DNA from: Syntrophales bacterium
GTDB lineage: Bacteria; Desulfobacterota; Syntrophia; Syntrophales; UBA2251
Assembly (NCBI GenBank): GCA_023230905.1
Contig: JALNWL010000044.1
Location: 1-14,989 of the forward strand
Direction: 5' to 3'
Length of the DNA stretch: 14,989 nucleotides
Numbering within the stretch: the stretch's first letter is position 1; the number at the start of each line of letters is the position of its first letter. This document shows, one piece after another, positions 6,928-12,412 of this stretch. A program made the translations under genes and the position numbers. A model generated the notes under the pieces. It made no database searches. It saw nothing but the letters and a program-made list of their open reading frames with translations, and was not told where the DNA came from.

Positions 6928-9453
6928 ATGCACACGACGGCGAGCTCGACCCCCAGTCCGGAGAATACGCTCGGCAACCTGAACAGCCTGATGCGCTCGC
7001 TGCTCGCGTCCATCCCGCACGCGGTCATCGGCCTGAAGGACCGGCGCATCGTTTTCGCCAATTCCGCCGTCAAGACGGTCTTCGGCTGGCGGCCGGAAGA
7101 ACTCATCGGCCAGACGACCCGCATCCTGTATCGCTCCGACCGCGACTATGAAGAGGTCGCGCGCCGCTTTTACCCCATCCTGGCCAACCGGAAAACCTAC
7201 CAGGCGGAGTTTCCCTGCCGCCGCAAGGATCAGCGCGACATCACCTGCATGCTCAGCGCCGCCCGCGTCGGCAGCCGGCTCCGGGAGCGGATGATCATCG
7301 TGACCTACGAGGACATCACGCGCCGCCAGGAGGACCGCGAGGCCCTGCGGGAGAGCGAACAGTTCCTCAAGATGATCCTCTCGGGATCGCCGATCGCCAC
7401 CTTCGTCATCGGGCGCGACCACCGGATCATGTTCTGGAACCGGGCCCTGGAGGAACTGACGAAGATTCCCGCCCGGAAGGTCGTCGGCACCCGGCAGCAG
7501 TGGCGTGCCTTCTACCGGAGCCGTCGGCCCTGCATGGCCGACCTGATCGTCGATCAGGCCCACGAAACCATCGCCCAGTGGTACGCCGGGACGTTCAGCA
7601 AGTCGAACCTCATCGAGGACGCCTACGAGGCGACCGACCATTTCCCGGCGCTCGGGGAGGGCGGGAAGTGGCTGCGCTTCACCGCGGCGGCGATCCGCAA
7701 TTCCGAGGGACAGCTCGTCGGGGCCATCGAAACCCTGGAGGACATCACCCAGCGCCAGCAGGCCGAAGAGGCCCTGCGGAAGGCGCATGAGCACCTGGAA
7801 CTGCGCGTCCAGGAGCGCACCGCCGCCCTGGCCCGGGTCAGCGACGCCCTGCAGGCGGAGCTGGCGGAGCGCCGGCGCGCCGAGGAGGCACTGAAGCAGA
7901 CGACCGACCAGTTGTCCCTGATCCTCGAATCGCTCCCGATCGTGTCCTTTACCTGCCGGCCCCGGGGGCGGTACCCGTTCACGTTCATCAGCAGCACGAT
8001 CGAGGAGCTGACCGGCTATGCGCCCCGGCAATTCCTGGAAAAGGCCGGCTTCTGGCAGGACCGCCTCCACCCGGACGACCGGTCCCGCGTGCTGGCCGAA
8101 CTGAAGGCCGGCATGAAAAGCGGGACCCTGCACACCCGCTACCGCTTCCAGATCGCGGATGACGGCTATCGCTGGTTCTCCGACAACCGGCGCCTGATCA
8201 CGCTTCCCGACGGCGCCTCCCAGCACATCGTCGGCGCCTGGCAGGACATCACCGAGGAAACCCGCATGCGCCAGGAGGCGGAGCTGCGCATGCAGCAGAT
8301 GATCCAGACCCACAAGCTGACGGCCCTGGGCGAGGTGGTCACCGGCGTAGCGCACGAGATCAACAATCCGGTCAGCTTCATCGCCTACAACGCCCCGCTC
8401 CTCGAAGAGATCTGGTCGGTCCTGGAGCCGCTCCTGGCGGACCTGGGGCCCGAGCGGCGCGGCGGGCAAGTGGGAACTCTCTCCTTCGAGGAGGTTTCCC
8501 GCAACATGCGGGAGATCATCGCGGCCCTCAAGATCTCCTCCAACCGCATCAGCCGCGTGATCGCGAGCCTGAAGGATTTCGCCCGCGCGGACGAGCCGGC
8601 CAAGACAAAGCCGGTCCAGATCAGCGAGGTCATCCAAGGCGCGCTCACGATCGTGGGCGGCCAGGTGCGCAAGACCGTCTCCCGGATCGAACTGGACGTC
8701 GAGGACAATCTGCCGTTGCTCAGGGGACACTTCCAGAAGATCGAACAGGTCATCACGAACCTGCTCATCAACGCCCACCAGGCCATGCCGACCGGCCACA
8801 AGGGCACGGTCCGGATCACCGCCCGCCACGTGAGATCCCTGTCCGCCCTGGCGATCGAGATCGAGGACAACGGACGGGGCATGGAGCGGGAGGTCCTGAG
8901 CCATCTCTTCGACCCGTTCTTCACCACCCGGCGGGACTGGGGGGGGACGGGCCTGGGCCTCTCCATCTCCTACGGGCTGATCCGGGAGCACAACGGTCTG
9001 ATCGGCGTCCTTTCCCGCCCGGGAATGGGGAGCCGCTTTCTCATCCTCCTGCCGCTGAACGGGCAGAGCAAGATTGAACTGCGTCCGGCCATGCTCTGCG
9101 TGGACCACGACCGGGGCTTCGTCAGCCGGTTGAAGGCGAATTTCGTGGACGCCGTCGAGTATCCCTTGACAAGCGATTACCGTCCGGGGGATATTGTCGC
9201 CCACTTGCTGGAGCATCCGGAGATCGATCTGGTGCTGGCCGAAATCGACCTGCCCGGCGAGGGAGGCTGGGCCGTACTGGATCAGATCAAGCGTCGCTTT
9301 CCCCTGCTGCCCGTCATCCTCTGCTCCCGGCGGCCGGCGGACGGCGGGCGAACTCCGGAAGACGGCCCGCGGGCCGACTTCATTCTGAAGAAACCGTTTC
9401 GCATCGAACAGCTCCAGAAAATGATCCGCGAAACGGGGAGGCAGCGTCTATGA
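6928..9453 (+). CDS. Soluble NtrB-like histidine kinase, three PAS domains plus receiver-like tail
   Basis: The 841-residue protein has no membrane segment, so it should sense a cytosolic signal. Order: PAS1 (about 20-133), PAS2 (about 142-272), coiled coil (275-330, rich in RAEEAL-type heptads), PAS3 of the PAS_3 type (327-446, LHPDDR), HisKA with phospho-accepting H476 in GVAHEINNP, and a HATPase with N box (N611/N615), DNGRGM (D647 to M652), FDPFFTT and GGTGLGLS (672-679). The tail (about 722-835) resembles a receiver: acidic D726/D728, S800 and K822 are in place, but the phospho-acceptor position is E772 (LVLAEIDLP). Start 6928 follows GGAAAGG; the upstream TTG at 6775 is part of a promoter box. 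The stop overlaps the next gene's start as ATGA, implying translational coupling with its cognate regulator. Confidence 0.92.
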   Translation: MHTTASSTPSPENTLGNLNSLMRSLLASIPHAVIGLKDRRIVFANSAVKTVFGWRPEELIGQTTRILYRSDRDYEEVARRFYPILANRKTYQAEFPCRRKDQRDITCMLSAARVGSRLRERMIIVTYEDITRRQEDREALRESEQFLKMILSGSPIATFVIGRDHRIMFWNRALEELTKIPARKVVGTRQQWRAFYRSRRPCMADLIVDQAHETIAQWYAGTFSKSNLIEDAYEATDHFPALGEGGKWLRFTAAAIRNSEGQLVGAIETLEDITQRQQAEEALRKAHEHLELRVQERTAALARVSDALQAELAERRRAEEALKQTTDQLSLILESLPIVSFTCRPRGRYPFTFISSTIEELTGYAPRQFLEKAGFWQDRLHPDDRSRVLAELKAGMKSGTLHTRYRFQIADDGYRWFSDNRRLITLPDGASQHIVGAWQDITEETRMRQEAELRMQQMIQTHKLTALGEVVTGVAHEINNPVSFIAYNAPLLEEIWSVLEPLLADLGPERRGGQVGTLSFEEVSRNMREIIAALKISSNRISRVIASLKDFARADEPAKTKPVQISEVIQGALTIVGGQVRKTVSRIELDVEDNLPLLRGHFQKIEQVITNLLINAHQAMPTGHKGTVRITARHVRSLSALAIEIEDNGRGMEREVLSHLFDPFFTTRRDWGGTGLGLSISYGLIREHNGLIGVLSRPGMGSRFLILLPLNGQSKIELRPAMLCVDHDRGFVSRLKANFVDAVEYPLTSDYRPGDIVAHLLEHPEIDLVLAEIDLPGEGGWAVLDQIKRRFPLLPVILCSRRPADGGRTPEDGPRADFILKKPFRIEQLQKMIRETGRQRL

Positions 9454-10811
9454 GAATTCTGGTCGTCGACGACGAAACCCTCGCCCTGACGTCCGTCCAG
9501 CGGCTGCTTCGCTGGCGGGGCTACCCGGATGTGGAGATCTGCGACAGCGGACGCGAGGCGATCCGGAAAATCCGGGAAGAGGCGTTCGACATCGTCATTC
9601 TCGACCTCCTGATGCCCGAGGTGGACGGCATGCAGGTCCTGGAGGCGACCAAGCCCTATCGCCCCGAGACGGAGTTCATCATCCTGACCGCGGTGGACGA
9701 CATCCCCACGACGGTGCGGGCCATTCGCCTGGGCGCCTACGATTACCTGGTCAAACCGACGGAAAACGAACTCCTGCTCCTGTCGGTGGAACGGGCCTAC
9801 GAGCACAAGGGGCTGGTGGCCGGCCTGTCGGCCTCGGTCCGGAAGGCGCCGGCGGAGATGCCGGCGGCCTTCGCCGATACGATCACCCGCCATCCGAAGA
9901 TGATGTCCCTGATCTCCTACGCCCAGGTCATGGCGCGGGGCGGGAACCCCATCCTGATCACCGGGGAATCGGGAACGGGCAAGGAGCTGATGGCCCGCGG
10001 GATCCACCGGGCCGGGCCCCGGCCGGAAGGACCGTTCGTCGCCGTCAACGTCTCCGCGATCCCCGCCCCCATGTTCGAGAGCCAGTTCTTCGGCCACACC
10101 CGCGGGGCCTTCACCGGCGCGGAAACGAACCACACGGGGTATTTCTCCCAGGCCGACGGGGGGGTGCTGTTCCTGGATGAAATCGGCAACCTCCCCTTCG
10201 ATCTTCAGGCCAAGCTCCTGCGCGTCCTCGAGGAGAAATCCTTCGTGCCCCTGGGGGGAACCCGTCCGGTGCGGGTGGAGGTCCGGATCGTCTCCGCGAC
10301 CAATACCGATCTCGACCAGGCCTGCCGGGAGGGGCGCTTCCGCCTGGACCTGCTCTACCGCCTCAAGCCGGTCCAGATCCACCTGCCCCCACTGCGGGAG
10401 CGCACCGACGACATTCCGCTCCTGGCCTCCCATTTTCTGGCCCAGGCCGCCGAGCACCACGGCCGGGACGTCCGGAGCTTCAGCCCCGAGGCGATGGACC
10501 TGCTGATGCGACGGGACTATCCGGGCAACATCCGGGAGCTGGCCCAGGTCGTCGAAAACGCCGTGCTCCTGGCCGAGTCGAGCGTTATCCTGCCCCACCA
10601 CCTGGGCGCGACGAGCCCCCAGCCGTCCCTGTTCGCCCGCCGCCTGAACACGCTCAAGGACAACACCGACACCCACATCGCCTACGTCCTCGCCCATACC
10701 CGGGGGAACCGCCGCCAAGCCGCCGAGATCTTGGGGATCACGGTCCGTCAGCTCCAGCGCCAACTGGCCCGGATGAAGCGGGATCCCCGCTGGGAAGGGC
10801 AGATCCGATAG
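9450..10811 (+). CDS. NtrC-family sigma-54-dependent response regulator
   Basis: This 453-residue regulator has three parts. The receiver (1-120) has the acidic pair D7/D8, phospho-acceptor D52, T80 and K102, all intact. The AAA+ domain (about 145-380) has Walker A GESGTGKE (172-179), the sigma-54 contact loop GAFTGA (219-224) and Walker B LFLDEIG with D243/E244. A Fis-type helix-turn-helix ends the protein (NRRQAAEILGITVRQLQRQL, from N420). Phosphorylation, presumably by the upstream kinase, should drive oligomerisation and ATP-dependent opening of sigma-54 promoters. I found no convincing -24/-12 (GG-N10-GC type) promoter in the window, so its targets appear to lie elsewhere or among genes outside. 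The substitution FFGHTRGAFTGA for the usual LFGHEKGAFTGA lies outside the core loop. Confidence 0.94.
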   Translation: MRILVVDDETLALTSVQRLLRWRGYPDVEICDSGREAIRKIREEAFDIVILDLLMPEVDGMQVLEATKPYRPETEFIILTAVDDIPTTVRAIRLGAYDYLVKPTENELLLLSVERAYEHKGLVAGLSASVRKAPAEMPAAFADTITRHPKMMSLISYAQVMARGGNPILITGESGTGKELMARGIHRAGPRPEGPFVAVNVSAIPAPMFESQFFGHTRGAFTGAETNHTGYFSQADGGVLFLDEIGNLPFDLQAKLLRVLEEKSFVPLGGTRPVRVEVRIVSATNTDLDQACREGRFRLDLLYRLKPVQIHLPPLRERTDDIPLLASHFLAQAAEHHGRDVRSFSPEAMDLLMRRDYPGNIRELAQVVENAVLLAESSVILPHHLGATSPQPSLFARRLNTLKDNTDTHIAYVLAHTRGNRRQAAEILGITVRQLQRQLARMKRDPRWEGQIR

Positions 10812-10830
10812 GCGGAAACGCAAATAAACC

Positions 10831-10859
10831 TTGACATTCCCCTTGGAGAAGCCTATAAA
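10831..10859 (+). promoter_or_regulatory. Strong sigma-70 promoter of the RNA helicase
   Basis: TTGACA at 10831-10836, 17 bp, TATAAA at 10854-10859: a perfect -35 and 5/6 -10 at optimal spacing, 20 nt after the response regulator stop. The predicted start is near 10866, leaving a leader of about 175 nt before the helicase ATG. Confidence 0.8.
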
Positions 10860-10877
10860 GACAAAGTTTTTAGAGCC

Positions 10878-10906
10878 GGTTTTGGTCCACGATGTTCCCC
10901 AGAGCC
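10878..10906 (+). promoter_or_regulatory. Candidate antiterminator pairing in the helicase leader
   Basis: GGTTTTGG (10878-10885) can pair over 8 bp, with two G-U pairs, with CCAGAGCC (10899-10906). The latter is most of the 5' arm of the terminator hairpin at 10897-10926, so the two folds are mutually exclusive. The segment also carries a copy of AGAGCC (10872-10877) and TTTTGGTCC (10880-10888), each repeated in or just after the terminator. Pairing was found by eye; no energies were computed. Confidence 0.4.
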
Positions 10907-11041
10907 TGTCAAAGAGGCCGCTGGGGATTTTTTTTGGTCCCTTCCGGGAAGATCCCGATGCTTAAAGGGAAAACGGCAACAGGCGGACCCGGAGTCCGGA
11001 GGGTTGCCAAAAGAAGAAAGAAGATGAAGGTGATTTTTTAA
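10892..11041 (+). CDS. Putative 49-codon leader ORF overlapping the helicase start
   Basis: An open frame runs from ATG 10892 through the terminator hairpin and T-run to TAA 11039-11041, where TAATG links it to the helicase start. The product would be basic, with a C-terminal KRRKK cluster, and resembles no family I recognise. The ATG has no visible ribosome binding site. Internal in-frame ATGs exist at 10958 and at 11024; the last, preceded by GAAGAAAGAAG, would give only MKVIF. The ORF may be an accident of a GC-rich leader, a leader peptide, or a coupling device. Low confidence that it is translated. Confidence 0.22.
   Translation: MFPRACQRGRWGFFLVPSGKIPMLKGKTATGGPGVRRVAKRRKKMKVIF
10897..10935 (+). 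terminator. Intrinsic terminator / attenuator in the helicase leader
   Basis: CCCCAG (10897-10902) pairs with CTGGGG (10921-10926) and GCCT (10904-10907) with AGGC (10915-10918) around a 7-nt loop. An A and eight T residues follow (10928-10935). This is a textbook Rho-independent terminator. It sits downstream of the helicase promoter, so it must be bypassed for helicase expression; it would also stop read-through from the two-component operon. A terminated transcript from the promoter would be only about 70 nt. Confidence 0.85.
10945..11008 (+). other. Downstream leader hairpins before the helicase
   Basis: A 5-bp stem CGGGA/TCCCG with a 3-nt loop lies at 10945-10957. A larger structure pairs GGCAAC (10975-10980) with GTTGCC (11003-11008), enclosing an inner CGGAC/GTCCG stem (10984-10988 with 10994-10998). 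A purine-rich stretch (11009-11030) with the ribosome binding site follows, and stays outside these stems. Confidence 0.45.
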
Positions 11042-12330
11042 TGGCGTTTCAATCGTTCCATTTCCACCCACAGATCGCGGACGGAATCGCGGCGGCCGGC
11101 TATACAACGCCCACGCCCATTCAACGGGAATGCATTCCGTCCATCCTCGCCGACCATGATGTCATGGGACTGGCGCAGACCGGCACCGGGAAAACGGCCG
11201 CCTTCGCGCTGCCGATCCTGCAGCGCCTGATAACGGGCCCGCGCAAACACGTCCGGGCGCTCATCGTCGCGCCCACCCGGGAGCTGGCGGAGCAGACCCA
11301 TGAAGCCCTGCTTCAATTGGGACGGAAGACGAAGCTCAGAAGCATGACCGTTTACGGCGGCGTGAACAAAAACCCCCAAATATCAAGACTGCGCGAGGGC
11401 GTCGAGATCGTCGTCGCCTGCCCGGGACGTCTGATCGACCTGATGGATCAGGGCGTCCTGGATGTTTCCCGCGTGGAGGTGCTCGTCCTGGACGAGGCCG
11501 ACCGCATGTTTGACATGGGATTTCTGCCGGATATCCGCAAGATCGTCCGGAGGCTGCCCGCCAAGCGCCAGACGCTTCTGTTTTCCGCCACGATGCCCGA
11601 CGACATCCGTCGCCTGGCCCAGGAAGTCCTGCACCAGCCCGTCACGATCCGCGTGGATGATACCGTCCCCTTGTCCACGGTTTCCCACGCCCTCTATCCC
11701 GTCGAGGCGCATCTGAAGACCCCGCTCCTGATGAAGCTGCTCAAAAGCACGGATACGGAGTCCGTCCTCGTGTTCACGCGCACGAAGCACCGCGCGACGC
11801 GCCTTGCCCGACAAATGACCCAGGCCGGATTTGCGGCCGCCTCGTTGCAGGGGGATCTTCCGCAGAACAAGCGGCAGGCGGCGCTCAGTGGTTTCCGCAG
11901 CGGCGCCTGTCAGATCCTGGTGGCCACCGACATCGCCGCCCGGGGCATCGATGTCTCCCGGATCTCCCACGTGATCAATTACGATATGCCCGACACCGTG
12001 GAGGCCTACACGCACCGCATCGGCCGGACCGGCCGGGCCGCAAAGACGGGGGACGCCTTCACGTTCGTCACCCGCGAAGAAAGGGCCCTGGTGTGGCCCA
12101 TCGAAAAGGTATTGGGGGAACCCCTGGAGAAACGGACGCTGCGGGACTTCGATTACAGCCTCCCGGCCCCGGCGGTCCGCGGCGGGGATGACCGTCCCCG
12201 GAGTACGGCGGGCAGACCCGGATCCGCGGCGCCGCGGAAGTCATCCGCCTCGTCGCGCACGCTGTCCGGCTTTCCCGGACTGCACGCCGGCCTCGGACGC
12301 AGGCCAGGGAAAAAGACCGCCAGCCGCTGA
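11041..12330 (+). CDS. rhlE: RhlE-type DEAD-box ATP-dependent RNA helicase
   Basis: The 429-residue protein unwinds short RNA duplexes using ATP; RhlE-group enzymes act in ribosome maturation, RNA decay and growth in the cold. Visible motifs in order: Q motif (TPTPIQ), motif I AQTGTGKT (45-52, K51), PTRELAEQ, a CPGR variant of the usual TPGR (C127), DEAD (151-154), SAT (182-184), VLVFTRTK, ATDIAARGID and HRIGRTGR (325-332). The tail beyond about residue 365 is basic, Ser/Pro/Gly-rich and probably disordered, as usual for RNA-contacting extensions. AAGGTGA seven bases before ATG fixes the start. Control is probably through the attenuator-containing leader. RhlE is the best fit by N-terminal sequence and length; other short DEAD-box groups are less likely. 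Confidence 0.93.
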   Translation: MAFQSFHFHPQIADGIAAAGYTTPTPIQRECIPSILADHDVMGLAQTGTGKTAAFALPILQRLITGPRKHVRALIVAPTRELAEQTHEALLQLGRKTKLRSMTVYGGVNKNPQISRLREGVEIVVACPGRLIDLMDQGVLDVSRVEVLVLDEADRMFDMGFLPDIRKIVRRLPAKRQTLLFSATMPDDIRRLAQEVLHQPVTIRVDDTVPLSTVSHALYPVEAHLKTPLLMKLLKSTDTESVLVFTRTKHRATRLARQMTQAGFAAASLQGDLPQNKRQAALSGFRSGACQILVATDIAARGIDVSRISHVINYDMPDTVEAYTHRIGRTGRAAKTGDAFTFVTREERALVWPIEKVLGEPLEKRTLRDFDYSLPAPAVRGGDDRPRSTAGRPGSAAPRKSSASSRTLSGFPGLHAGLGRRPGKKTASR

Positions 12331-12389
12331 TTCGACGGCGCACCCGCGGGGAAAGACGACCGGGGCCGGACTCTGAACCCCTCCCCGGC

Positions 12390-12412
12390 CGGACCGATCG
12401 GTCCGTCATTTT
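12390..12412 (+). terminator. Palindromic terminator candidate after the helicase
   Basis: CGGACCGATCGGTCCG (12390-12405) is a perfect 16-bp palindrome and is followed by TCATTTT (12406-12412). A second GC stem, CCGGGG (12360-12365) with CCCCGG (12383-12388), lies just upstream. The T-run is short, and none follows on the minus strand, so it should serve the helicase better than the convergent oxidoreductase gene. The palindrome could instead be a protein-binding site. Confidence 0.45.

Noticed and set aside
9166..9200. TTGACA followed by TATTGT near the end of the kinase gene, a possible internal promoter for the regulator
   Set aside because: Spacing is about 20 bp or more and the site is inside coding sequence, while the ATGA overlap already explains coupled expression of the regulator.
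6784..9216. 810-codon open frame on the minus strand over the histidine kinase
   Set aside because: Same shadow effect; the plus strand carries H, N, G1, F and G2 boxes in order, and the minus frame shows only low-complexity D/G/V/Q/R-rich sequence.
9282..10823. 513-codon minus-strand frame over the response regulator
   Set aside because: The plus strand has intact receiver, GAFTGA and Fis-type motifs; the antisense product has none.
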